Assembly (NCBI GenBank): GCA_009869945.1
Contig: WIXG01000025.1
Span: forward strand, 124,001 to 188,000
Source: Mesaphorura yosii
Lineage: Eukaryota > Arthropoda > Collembola > Poduromorpha > Tullbergiidae
Direction of reading: 5' to 3'
Length of the DNA stretch: 64,000 bases
In this document: in pieces, positions 41,078-53,862 of the stretch
Layout of the letters: the number at the start of each line of letters is the position of its first letter
Position numbering within the stretch: position 1 is the stretch's first letter
The notes under the pieces: model-generated
What the model was told of the DNA's origin: nothing
Database searches by the model: none
Seen by the model: the letters and a program-made list of their open reading frames with translations, nothing else
Translations under genes and position numbers: made by a program

Positions 41078-44000
41078 TCAGTTCTTGTACATATCACAAA
41101 GAACTTTTTCCATGGGCGTGTTTCCGATCGTACGCTGGAAGAAGAGATACTCGATGCGCTGCGGTGTCACCAGACGCAAAAGTGGCAGCATTAGCAGCAG
41201 TCTACCAAATCTTGCTGGGTGTGTTGGATGCTGGCCTCTGGAGTGTTGACATAACATGACTTGTGCTTGATCTTGAAGATTCTCAACTTGAAGCGGGTCC
41301 TTCAGTCCACGAGTGTCTGTCAATTCAAGTACGAGTGAAAGACAGTGAAAATCACGCTTCACGCTTTCCCTTCTGAATGAGAATCGTGTGCTTACCACTT
41401 TTGAAGAGAGCGATGGCTTTCAAGCATGCAAATTCTGCAGGATCAACTCCAATAGCCCGGAATCGCAGGAGAGCATCATTTAAACTACGCAAATCCCCTG
41501 CAACCTAAAATCACGAGTACAAAGCGAAGTGAGTAACAAGATTCATGGTACACGATGTGCGAATGACGCAATTAAATTATTACACTCATAGAGTTTTGAA
41601 TAGAAAGACTCGATTATGCAGATTCGTAAATGAGTACGTGCTCGTCGACAATGGAGTGAATGGAGTCGGAGTGTGGACTTACTTGAACTGCTTTCCCATT
41701 AGGCAAATGAGCAATGTGATCTGTCGCTGAGAACAAAGACGCAGAATCACCAGGCATACACCATTGGATCGCATTCAAAAGAAACAAATCAGACCACGCT
41801 TCCTCTAAAAGGATTACCTGCAATGGTCCAATTTACATTATTAATGGCTATGGCAGAAACAGACTTTGAGAGAATTGGAATTGGAAATGAGATTAACGAG
41901 CTTACTTGATCGCGAAACGGAAGACTTCCAAATGACGGAAGATTTTTAGCCCATTTAACAGCCATGAAAAGGAGTCTGGCCGAAGTCTCGTAGATTGTCT
42001 CCTGATGGTTATATACGACTGCTGCGGCCGCGGCTGCAATCGCAGTTGGAACTTCAATGCTGTTATTGCCGCTTGCGGGGTTCGCATTATTGTTGAGTCG
42101 ATTATTATTGTTGTTGCTATTTGCGTTAGGTGAAAGGTGCTGATGTGGATGATTGTTACTCGAGAAAATTTGACTCGAATGCTGTTGAATGCTTGCTCCG
42201 CCATTCCTACCGCCATGGTTAGTGCTGAGACTGTTACTCTCGGTGGCGTGGCTTAGGCCATTGTGCGACTTTGAAGGCTCAAACTTTGAGCCTGAATTGT
42301 TGCATGCTGTAGGTGTCGCAGGTTTGTTGTTACCTATATTGTTTTGATTGCTCACTGTGTTGGTGGCGTTTGCCGACCCGGAAAATGCTGGAATATTGTC
42401 ATCGCTCGTAACGTCGATGCTATCCTCTGAAACGGCATACGACAATGATAAACAAAGTTTGCTTTATATTTTAGAAGGAGCATCCATCATGCACTTTGCC
42501 TTACCGTCATCATCTTTGATTCCATTCAGGCTCTCGTTGGATTGAGCAGAGGAGAGTATCATTGGAGGAGGTGGCGGTTGATGATGAAAACTTCCTCCGG
42601 TCATGTGATGTGGACCACCCACAACCGTTAACGCACCATGTCCTCGCGGCCCCAACAATGGTCTGCTTTAAATTCAATGAGTACAATTATTCCTAGCCAT
42701 GTGTCAGCCTGTGTACTTCATCTAAGTCGGTATTGTACTATTTTACCCAAAAACACCAACGGCGACTGCTGCCTCGCGCAGTGCTCGCTCTTGATCCATC
42801 TCGCAAAATGCCTCTGGTCGAAGTGTGGCAGTATTTCTCGGTTGTCTTTCATTCTGAACAGCTAAGAATTTAAATTAGAAAAAAAATTAGCATTGGCACA
42901 ACTTCTCCAATGTCGTAGTCGTAATTTGACGCGATTTATTTCTCATACTTCCCACTCTGACTGCCGAGTAATTTGATTTTGTTCAAAAGTTCATTCAATC
43001 AATTAATGAAGTTTGAAGGCAGCCATGCGACGGAAATACAAAAAAGTAACTTCCTCTCGAGTGAGTTGCAGCGTACTTCGCTCTCGCAGTGAATGAAAGA
43101 GCGAATTAAGACCTTGGCATTAACTGTTGTATTGTTGCATTACGCTCAACTTCGATTTTGGAATCTGGATTTGAGTGAAAGGGGAAAGTTGTACGGTATT
43201 TTCTTCATGGAGGAGAAAGAAACCCAAAGAGAAAAGTTCTTGCAATTCTTGTGTCGTGCAGACAGCGAGATTAAAAGAGACAGAATTATTGGGCGTGCTC
43301 TTTTACGCTGAGTATACTGCTAGTCGAGGCGACAAGAGCATTCGTTGCTTGACCCAAAGGATGGTACATTAATCAGATTTCGATTCCGTTGATTTTCTGT
43401 TCGCTTCTTATCATGACAGCAATACAGCCAGTAAACTGCGACAGAACCGAGCTCAAACCCAAGCCGAAGAACGTTACAAGTAACGAGATAATAATGCACT
43501 TAAAAATTCAACTCGTGTCCCTTTCCTTCACTGTTTCCAAGCTCGAGAATTTGATTAGGGTTGTAAGTTGCTGCCGCTGCGAGACTGCGTGGCTGTGACG
43601 AAGATGGGCAATTCTATGTAGGCGTTGCATGAGCGGAGTGAATGCGTGGATGTGGATGTTTGATGAACGAATTCTAATAAGGTTGTGTAAATGTGATTTT
43701 GGTAAGTGGAAAGAGATGAGAGAAAGACGCGTATACGCAGCACGCCTAAAGTGACTGCGCTGCGCTGGATTCGGATATCGCCAAACCTAAATGACTTTTA
43801 TCCTCTCATCGCTCGTTGTGCTCAGATAAATTGAATCGGGCTCGCATCCCTCCAGCACTCAATTCAAGTCGCGTTACGAGTTACCAGTTACTTGCTCATT
43901 CACAAGTCGTCAGTCTATTAATCAAAGCGCGTGGAGAAAACATTCCCCATGAACGGGAAATAATCTGCCAGCATTCTCATTTCGACGGCGATCACGGCTC

Positions 44001-47000
44001 GCGCGTTGAAACACGCAGTTTCCCTGCCCTGCCGTTCCTTTTAGTGCGTGAATAATAGTCTTACCAATCTCATTCACTTTACTTCATCAAATTCATTCCT
44101 CAACTCTGCTGGCTCCGCTACGCCGGAGTCCGTTGCAAAGATAATCCGTTTCATGCTAGTGGATGCAATTTATGAAGCCTTTCAAAGTTCAGGCGCCTAT
44201 GACTTAATCCCACAATCACTTAACCTTAACCACAAAAATTAATCTACTTGATTGCTATAAGCTCCGGAATGGAATAGAAAGAAATCAGCTCAAAAACGAA
44301 ATGAACCTATCGAGGTTGATAGAAACGGTTCGCTGGAAGTAAGACCGCTTTTTGTAGTATAGAACGAGACGCGTCTCGTTTCAGGCTTCAACTCAGTTCG
44401 AGATCGACGGGCTTACACGTGCGAACGTGTGCGTGTGCCACAAATGAGGCTTGCACGCCAAAACAAAGGCAATTCTGCCGCCCGTCGCCCGCCTGCTCGC
44501 AAATGGCAGTCAGTTATTCTAACACAATTGTTTTTCTCTCTTCTGAATTCATCTTGAGGCTATTTGCATATTATTTTTCAAATGATCACTGCATTATACG
44601 TAGTAGATCACGTTCTTTCTTCTTTTTGTTCTGTGTTCTCCTATTTTATTGAATAATTGAGCAGTGCTGCGAGAGAGAAGAGAGGGCACACGAACACGAG
44701 AAAAATAGAATACGTGACCATTTGCAAGTGGAGAGATAACAAACCTAAAAATTTCACACTTTTATTCATCACAATAAAATCTTCTCATGCCATGGAATAT
44801 TACTGGCTTCGTGTTTGCCAGAAGATTCCCACATGACGTGTGCTATGGCAGTTCGAAACTAACAAGGGTAATAATGAGGGCGTCAGAATATCGAATTATT
44901 ATCCTGTGAACCTCAAACGTTACCACATGAAATAGAAAATAATCGCGCTGTGCTTTTCATCATCTGAAGTTGTCATGTTAGATCAGAGCAAGTGTGTGCC
45001 TTTGAAGAACATCATTCGACATACCAGTAGAGAATGAATTGCGAGGAGTTTCATCTTGAACGCGCCCTTTAAACTTTTCGCTTTGCAGGCAACGGAGAAA
45101 GTCCTTACCATCCTTATTCATGCCCATGTTCAAGCACTTCTTGAGACGACACGCCTGGCACTGATTTCTGTGCGCTTTGTCCACTATGCAAGAGCCAGTT
45201 CCGGCTTGACATCTGAAATTGCGGAGCAAATTCAATCGTCGTTAGCTTCAATGCAATTTTTGCCGATTTCGGCTGTTCGGACGGTGATTTGAAAGTGATA
45301 CCTGTAAATTAGTTTGCGTCGAACGCTTCTCTTGAAAAATCCACTGCAACCATTGCACGCCAAAATCCCGTAATGTTTACCAGATGAAGTGTCACCGCAA
45401 ACTACACAAGTCAGACCGCTGCTAAGTCTCCGACCTGCAATACGGAAACACGCTCAGTTTGGTCTACTTTTTTCGTAATTAGCTTACCATTTGGAGATCC
45501 AAACCCTTGCGGTGTAGTCGGCGCTGGAGGAGATCTTGAGTTGTCGCTCATGCTGCTACTGCGCAATTGCTGCATCTGTGATTGTGTCTGGTGCGAATGA
45601 AGTGATGACTGATGATGATGATGGTGGTGATGAATTGACAAGTTATGGGAGCCATTCACAAGACTGTGACTACTGCCTGGAGAATGATTCGGCGGAGAAA
45701 GTGATGAGCTTTTGTTGAAGGGAGTTCCTGAAGATGATGAAGTAGTTAATGAAATTGGCATCGAAGGAGGTGACGCTGAGTCCCGTCGGAAGTGATGGAG
45801 TCTCGAGATTGAGAATGAATGCAAATGTGAGTTGGTGATTTGTGGAGGAGGTGATGACGCAGAAGAAGAAGACAACGGCGATGAAGATGGCTTTTCGAGG
45901 TTTGACTCTGGAATTAAAGTCAGGCACGTGTTTACAACTTTGTCAAAACCGAATCAATTCAAACACACACATGCCCTCGGGCCCTGACGTCAGTAATTGG
46001 ACGCATGGGCAACAAGTCAGCAGCATTCAGATGGAAAGTGATTTAGAGAGTGTCGACTTGTTGCCGGCCAGGCGTGACGCTCTTTGTCAAAAATGATTCA
46101 GTTGTCCTTCCACGCCTTGTCTAAAAGGGTCTCGATCACAATTCGCATTCTCATTTCTCTGTATTCGACATTCGACATGAAACAAAGCAGTTCCCCTCGT
46201 CCTTTCTTCCCGCTGTTGGTGCCGCACCAAATCGTGAATTAATTGCGTCCCTTCAGGGAGTCATTCTCCCCAAAGTGCGTAAACTGATTAATTAATCTTG
46301 CTGCACTATTAATCTGGACTTCTGTTACAAATAAAAAGTCTGTGCCTGAATTGCGCGTGTAAAATAATTGAAAAATTCTTGCAATTAATCGGTTTGTTTG
46401 CATAAGATAAGATCGTGACAAAGTAGTGCGCAAATCATATTGCATTCTTTCGCCGGCGCGCGGTATGCGTGAATTGCTTTCGCTTTAATCTTCAATTCAG
46501 CCGTTTTCCAGGTTCAAAAAAATGCTCACCCTCGTCTCGAGTGCAAAATGAACGTGACGGAGAGCTTTTGCGAGCGTACGAAATGTAAACATGGACCTGG
46601 GGTAAAAATACGACTAAAATTAATGCAAATCGCAAATATGGCATTTAATCTCGCAGAGCACAGCTTCAGTTTGCCTCAAAGTACGCTCTATTTTTTATGT
46701 TCTTCTACAGCCGCATAAAATATGCAAAATGCAAAATTATCCCATGACTGTGTGGGAGTCCGGGCTCAGGACGTTCACATCGGCCAACATTGTGAGAATA
46801 AGTGCGCTCGTGTGCCTACGACACTCGTCTCGTCCTGTCCTGCGCCCGGACATGGCATCAGATGTGTGCCATAACGCCACCATATTTCTGCATGTCTGGT
46901 ACGGCATTCATTATCCATATTTAAGCTTCCGATTCACGAATTGTGCAAAGTCCCACTCAGTCACAGAAATAATATTTTTAGCAGTTATCATAAAGGCACG

Positions 47001-48878
47001 TCGTTTCGCCGTTCATGGAACGCAGAGGACCGGGTACTGGAAAGGGCAGGCAGGAGAGATGAAAGGAATTGACTCGGGAGTTCAATAAGCCAAGCCAAAA
47101 CGTGATGAGCCGGTCCAAGCCAAAGCCAAAGCATTGAATTGAAAGTTGAAAACATTTGGGAATAATTTGTGAAGGACTGAGCTGCGATATAATAAAGGAT
47201 TTGGAGGATGTGTCTCACTCGTGGCTTTATCGCATCGCCCTGAAGAAATTAGTGAATTGCTTTCGCCTGCCGTGCTTTTTCAAGACACATCAGAAAAGCT
47301 AAAAGCAAATGCAAAACTACGAGAGCTGGAGACGTGATTCATACTGCATTAACTGCGAGTCCCCAAACAGCAGTTATTTTCTCTTGACTAGAATCTACGG
47401 CAAATGTGCTCTCGCGCTATGCCATTGCCATTATGCTTTCTACTTTTAATCCTTTACTCTTCTCTCTTCTCTTCCGATTCTCACGAAAATGCTCATTTAA
47501 TACCACAGACTATGATAATATAATTATAAGAGAAGGATATCGCTTTGGTTTAAGCCGCAATAACTTTGAGCCTGCTTTGTTGTCCTTTTTGGTATAATTT
47601 ACAAGAGAAATGGGATGAATTTGAGTGCGGGTGTCGCATTCTACCCCCCAAAATGGGTTGGTGGTCACCCAAATTGTGCCGGGCAGTCCGAGCTCTATAA
47701 TTTCTTCCTAAATTCCGTTAGTTCTTCAACGCGTTATTAACAGAATTATGATCACGAAGTAAACTTTAAACTCGCGCACAAATCCAAACTAAAGTCTTGG
47801 GTTTGGTTGGATCCACGTAAAATCAATTTGTAGACGCTGGTTTGACTTCTGCTCTGTGGACTGGCGCTTGACGATGCACGATGAAAGGAGGATCGAAAGA
47901 ATGGACAAATCAGAAAGGAATGGGCGTGCTCACCAAATCATACATCAAGAAGCACGGAGGGTGAGATGAGAAATCACGATTTACGTTCACAAATGCGGTT
48001 CCCAACCCCCTTTCTTCGTGAGAAGGGTGCGCAAGTGCATGCCGTCCATTTGAGCACCCATATGGCTAAGCCTGCTAAGCCACCGCATTTTTGAAAAGCT
48101 TGGTAATGGTAATTTCAAATTTTGACCTGGCCAAGCGATACGATGAATGACGGGACAAAATTTTGATTGTGATCGGTTACATTTTGCATAAGAATTACTC
48201 TAACACAAGTTTCATTCAAACTACGGGCAGGACAGGAGCCTGAATTCAAAGTCGCAGATGCGGAGCTTGAATGGCTTGAAACTTGAAACAGTTTTAAACT
48301 TTATTGTCCGACAACGGCGCAACCTGCTTCATATTTACATATGACACTTTATTGTACCGCGTCTTTTTGCAGGTCATACTACATCAACACTATGAGTGGG
48401 GCACAGCGACCAGTGAATAGTGAAAGAGGGAGAGACCGAAGAATGATTAATCATCATCCTAATTTGCATTTAATGTACACAAAGTGACCAGAATTGAAAC
48501 CATGTTTCAGATGTAACAGTTGTGAACTCCATCACCGTATTTGTGAATACATTTTAATTGAGCCCGCAATTGAAGTGAATACAGTGAAGGAAAATGTGCT
48601 TCCTACATTTAATGTGTGCTGAGTGCTGATTTTGCGTTCTGGTGTACCGTTAGTTCCATAAAGGAAGAAACATGCTCGCCATTTGCGAATAAATTTAGCT
48701 CTGTCGGGAATGAAGTATGACTAATGCAATTAAGCCATATATAAATTATGAGTCATTGCCAATACCGAAGAAACCCAAATGGTCGAAAAACGAAAGAAGC
48801 TATTCACTTATGCTAATGTGGTGCCAATAAATTGGTGATAGTGTTAAAGCAAAAATACTTACCACTGTCGTGCTCCAT
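41078..48878 (-). CDS. NR2E3: Nuclear receptor NR2E3/PNR subfamily (HR51/unfulfilled orthologue)
   Basis: Ten coding exons: 48878-48863, 45907-45488, 45434-45302, 45212-45109, 42861-42747, 42662-42505, 42426-41906, 41817-41683, 41504-41396, 41316-41078; 649 aa, in phase throughout. The start, MEHDS|, lies in a 16-nt coding exon with donor gtaagt. An N-terminal Ser/Pro-rich region contains a run of eight His. The DNA-binding domain begins near residue 155: [15 protein letters not shown]-box [15 protein letters not shown], second finger [21 protein letters not shown], and the C-terminal [12 protein letters not shown] box diagnostic of NR2E. The long hinge is Asn-, His- and Ala-rich. The ligand-binding domain carries [36 protein letters not shown] and [12 protein letters not shown], ending in [15 protein letters not shown]. 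Role: nuclear transcription factor; in flies HR51 acts in mushroom-body and clock neurons. Coordinates and subfamily are well supported. Confidence 0.95.
42862..45108 (-). other. NR2E3 intron between DNA-binding-domain exons (about 2.2 kb)
   Basis: It separates ..MGMNKD (donor gtaagg) from AVQNERQP (acceptor acag/cttag type). No additional coding sequence recognised. Confidence 0.65.
45908..48862 (-). other. First coding intron of NR2E3 (about 3 kb)
   Basis: The donor is G|gtaagt at 48863 and the acceptor is taattccag before 45907. No nested gene or repeat is evident; frames are short. Confidence 0.65.
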
Positions 48879-51800
48879 GATGCAGTCGTCTTGTGTCAGA
48901 TGTCTCCAGAATTGTCACTCAGCATAAAGCCAACAGCACATGGGATACTTCTTTTCTGGTGGCCAAGAAGTAAAAAATCGTTGGTTGGTGCTCTCGAATG
49001 AGATTCACCTCAGAAACTGTTTTAGCACCTTGCTTTTCCACGCCACGAATTTCTCTTTCCTATTTGTTGTATGAGTTCGTCTGCTCTTAATCTGATTAAA
49101 TGTCACAAGTAAAAGTTATCAACCCTCGCCGCGACACGAGATAAATCTGCGTCTTCGTCTTCGTTCTTGCGCCTTTGCCTTGTAAGCCCGGAGCATTAGA
49201 TGGAATTTAAGGTACTTTTCTTGAGAAAGAGCGTGATTGGAGATTCAAAGTGCTCAAGAAAGTAAAAACAAGTTTTAGTGGCAAACTTTTTCTATTCTCT
49301 CCTCTGAAGTCCCCACTACACGCGTGCACGCAGAGTTGAAATGAGCAAAGAGCGAAATGAATCCTCCGCTTTTCATCTTCGAAAACTTTTCAAGTTTTGG
49401 ATCGTGAGCGTGAGTAGGAAACTTCGCATTTCCAGCCGTGGTGTGTGCGTTGTGTGATTGTGATGATGATACGAGTGTAAAAGGCAAAGGCAAAAGATAA
49501 TACAGTAAAGTAGAGTGGAGTCGAGCACAACTGCACAAAGTGTGAGGGAGGCTTTCTCTGTTGACTTTCAGTCCAGCCTTTTCTCCAGCCCTCCACACCA
49601 ATCGAATCGAATCTCTGCCGCAGCAGCGCAGCCACGATGAACTCTTGAGATGTGAATGCGTGACGGAGAGATGATGATGATGCAGCAACAGTGAACAGCA
49701 GCAACGGCAAGCGGCACAGATGCGAAGCGATGCGATGCTGGAAGATGAAAATCAGCAGAGCCGAGCCTAGGCTGAGTTCTTTGCGCTTTTACTCTATTGA
49801 GATCTTCACTTCACTTCACTTATTTCGTAGAGACACATTTGGCTCTCTTCTACTGGAATTTTGCTATAATATTCGCCTGGCCTTCCATAAATCTTGCTCA
49901 TCTCCACGAAGCTCTGCTTTGCCCTCCAATTAGTCACGGGAAGAATGACATTAAAAATCTTTGCTGGGTGCCAGCCTCGTCAATAGAAAAAATTAACCAC
50001 CTACGTATTATTGACTTAAACCAGAACTGAACTGTGGATTTTGGACTTTGATTTGAACTCGTTGACGCTACATTTTGCACCCGAAACTTGAATTTGCGTA
50101 ATCAATAAATTGTTAAATCTCGCATGAATTCATTGGTATTGTTCTCATTTTTGAAACGAATAAAATCGAGACAATAAAATCAAGGGCTCTTCCAATTCTC
50201 AAAGTTGGACTCTCGTAGGCTAACTCAAACTAATAATTTAATCAATGCAATTCAAACCAAGTGCATTAACATGTGGTAATTTTGTGGTCCCTGAGAGTAC
50301 TCAAACGTATAATTCAAAACTCCGGCTTGCGCTGATTCACGGGACATTGACTCAAGGCGACTGTGTCCCTGGCTTTGAACGTGAACGAATAAACTTAATA
50401 AATACTGAATAAATTAGTCAACACCCAGGCCGATGATGCAAATGATTAATTTACTTACTTCAGTGTTTCATTAATTGCAGTCATGCCAATTACTTATTGC
50501 TACGATTTAATTAATTCGCGTTCGCGGGTTAATGAACAATTTAATACTCGTGGTATATTCTGACGTTGCCACTGCGGTCAAAGTGGAAGAAGAAAAGGCG
50601 AGGCGAGTGCGGCGTTGGGGATTGAGAATGAAAAGAGATCTCATCAACACCAGCAGCCGAGCATCACCACCTGTCAACCTCACCTGTCCATTACAGCAAA
50701 TTACCAGCCATTGTGCCTTGTCTCCTCTCCTTCGGGTCGGGTCCTCTCTTTTGCGTTGCGTAATAATAAAATGCTTCCCACTACTCGCTTGCTCTCAGGC
50801 TTCCAAGTTCATGCCGCACACTTCTTCCAAACAACCGCACCGCACAATGCCACCAGCACCAAGCCAATTAACCAACCGCGCGTATCAAAAGTGTATTTGT
50901 CCATGCACAGAAGAATAAACATTAAACCTTCAAAACAGGAGCTGTAATTGAAAGATTATACAATGAACCACGAAATAATTTTATTGCCTCGCTGCATCTG
51001 AGGTTCTTTCAAGTGTGCTCCGCTGTGCCGCTGTGTGGTGATAAACCAATTAAATGATGCCAAATTTTTCTGCCGCTGACAGGCACAGGTGGCGAACGAC
51101 GTTCGGTGGTGATGCCTTTGTGCCTGCAAAAGTGATGATTCGTGGAAATGAGGTGCGGAAAGACATTTTAGCATTTTAGCACAAATTGTGAATCAGCCTC
51201 ATAAAGCTTCAGCATCCACGAGTTCTCTCGGAAAATAAGTAGTTAAAGCATTTCTGCCATCCACTGGGTAAACAAACAAACGAAATATTGGCGCACATTT
51301 GCACATTTAATGGTTGATTTTGATGATTTTAGTATTGTTTGGTGCATGATAAGAACGCAAGCTTGGGAAAGGACTTGGATTCGTTACTTGTTTGGAATCT
51401 GCTACAATGCCATTTAAGAAAAGTGTAAATAATCAGGAAACAATACACCGTAGATTAGGTTAGGTTCTTGTGTGGACACTTTGAGTAGCTTGCATCTCAA
51501 ACGAATTAAATGGTCTCAAAACGAGAATTGTCATCTTCTAATCTCATTTTGTCAATATGATAAATTCCGTAATACGATTATTAAACTTTTTTTGACCAAA
51601 AGGAGCATAAAACCCAACAAAATGTAGTCGCCGTTCTAAAACTAGTTTCGATTCAAAAATGATTCAGCCACAGAGAAGTGACCTTACAGACTTATAAAGT
51701 ATTAAGCCTTCCAAGTTCAACCATGACCATCAACATTAAGGAAATCTACAAGTGAGATATTCTCGTCGAAGGCAACCCGGAATTAATGTCATGGAATCTG

Positions 51801-52725
51801 CCGCTTAAACTGACGGTTGAGTTAAAATTAGGAATTAACCTCAGAAGGGTTCAGCATCTGCAAAAACCAGCCCGCGATTTCTCGTAGGCCAGTCGGGGAA
51901 AGCGTTCTTTCACCTTCCCATCGAAATGGATGAAAGCCACTTTGAGTTCAAGTCATTCTCTCCGCCTCGTACAAAGTAAACAGCAGAAGCGCGGACTTAG
52001 TTGGTGAAGTCTGCCATAAAAGTAATGCTCCTAACCTCGCTCTCGTGCTCTGCGCCTTTCCCTGGGTTCAAGTTTGATAGAGATTCGTTTTTACAGTCAG
52101 AGAATCACAATTTTATTAGGCTGTCTGCTAAAGAAAGTGTACGTGGTTTGGCTCTTCGTCGTCGTTGCGGTGGTACAATAAAACTTCGCTTTATGTCTTT
52201 GCCTTCTTCCTCATCTGCGGTTTTATACTTTTTGAAGGGAAGGGCGACGGAGAAAATTCAATCTGGCTAATGCAATAGATGTGTCGCGGCAGATTCATTT
52301 CGAAAGATACAAATGTCACCTAAAATATCCTCACTCATTCCCTCGCATTCACTTGCGCTCGTCTTCTCGCTCTTTGCCTGCTGCGCTACTTCCATTTACT
52401 TTTCGCCAGCACATTTTATTAGCTTTTACTTGTGAATTTGTTCTTTTTTGACAAACGCTTTTCCAAGGAGCAGAATTTGATACGGTTTGGAAAACGCAGT
52501 GGCTGGGGCAGAATTTGAAACTTTTCCAGGCCGATTTCCAGGCGGCTTCAGGGAGATACTGGGTGCTAAATTCCGGACGGAGATGAATCGTCATAAGAGC
52601 ATCGAAATGTGGCCGCTGACCGGCACGTGAAAGGCTAACAAACATTTGGAGGACTTCGTTCAAATTCCTATCGCTGCATGAGCACCTGGATCTCTTAAAC
52701 ATGCATGAAGCGCGGCACTTCCGAT
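48879..52725. other. Intergenic: NR2E3 upstream region
   Basis: Contains the NR2E3 5' UTR and promoter at its left end. Open frames here (e.g. 49275-49688, 50532-50918) are short, mutually overlapping and resemble no family I know. No gene supported. Confidence 0.55.
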
Positions 52726-53270
52726 TAGTGCTTCCCACGGCACCGACACCGGAGACAGCACCAGTGCGGTGTTGCGACACCAGCTCGACTCCGTGAAACT
52801 CCGGTGCCGCACGGCATCGACTCCGACCTTCCACCGGAGCTAGTCTCAAAGGCTCCTACACTCGAGCTGTATGAGTTCACGGTGTTGGCTAAAACGTTGA
52901 ATACGCACATAGTATTTGATTGAAAAATGCAATAGTACAAAATGTGTGACTCGGTCACTGTTACATGATCAGTGATTTGACATTTTTATCTCTTCGACCG
53001 AATATTGAATTCTTCAAATTATTAGTTATATTTTCTTCAAAATTTCGTAAATATCATGTGGGTGTTGAAATACCGGTAATAATATAGTGTTGCGCAAGTG
53101 TCCGAATGTAGTTGAAGCTTCGTCAAACCCCTACTAGTAAGATTAAACACAGAATAACTTCAGCGGCGCCGGAGCGGACACTGTGTCGGCACGGACGACT
53201 CTGGCTCCGACACCGGCATCGCGTTTTTTGGAGTCGACTCCGTGACGCTCTGGTGCCGTGGGAAGCACTA
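52726..53270. mobile_element. MITE-like non-autonomous DNA transposon (possible hAT type)
   Basis: Perfect 19-bp terminal inverted repeats, TAGTGCTTCCCACGGCACC at 52726-52744 and its reverse complement at 53252-53270, bound a 545-bp unit. Both subterminal regions are unusually GC-rich and full of CCGGAGTCG/CGACTCC-type words in both orientations. The middle is AT-rich and non-coding. The TAGTG..TCCCA end resembles hAT tips. The 8-bp flanks (CTTCCGAT left, TGTTTTCA right) do not match, so no target-site duplication is visible. No transposase frame. Family assignment is tentative. Confidence 0.65.
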
Positions 53271-53764
53271 TGTTTTCAACTTCAATTGATACTATGCACT
53301 TAAAAACGTCAATATGTTTAAATTCTAGTTGCTATTTCAGGTCTGCACTTGACATCATTATCATGCGCGGTTCGATTTCGGCGTGACCACGCATACGCAG
53401 GGACAGGTGATACACAAAATAGCATTCATTATCATACTTGACACTTGACTTGCGGCTTGTGGCGGCAAGCGAAGCTTGATGGCTGCCACGAGGCTGTTGA
53501 AGATTGCGCACGGCACTGGACACTTTCTAATTGGCAGCTGGTGAAAAATTCTTGAACCATTTTAGTTGACCAGACACACCGTTCGAGGAATATACAAATC
53601 ATTTAATGAATGTACACCTGCGAGTACTTCACATGTCCATTCGTTGACAGTATTTCAAGCACTTTGTTGTGAAATAGTACTGTTGCGAATCCGTGGCCAG
53701 TCGGTATATGTAAGTATATTAATTGCATATGATCCAATGATTGTCAACATTTGATAAGACTTGG

Positions 53765-53770
53765 TATAAA
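53765..53770 (+). promoter_or_regulatory. TATA box of the AA15 LPMO gene
   Basis: TATAAA lies about 98 nt upstream of the LPMO ATG, with an initiator-like TCACT about 29 nt downstream (53794-53798). Confidence 0.5.
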
Positions 53771-53862
53771 ATCAGACAGCAAATCACCGTAAATCACTAC
53801 TACATTTTTAAAACGAGCTGTAGACAAATCCATTTCAGTTTCTCTCATAGTCACCAGTCACA

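Noticed and set aside
49275..50918. Several 70-137-codon frames upstream of NR2E3
   Set aside because: Overlapping frames on both strands with repetitive composition and no family resemblance.
52349..52849. 166-codon minus-strand frame overlapping the left MITE end
   Set aside because: Arises from the GC-rich transposon tip, which lacks stops; no protein similarity.
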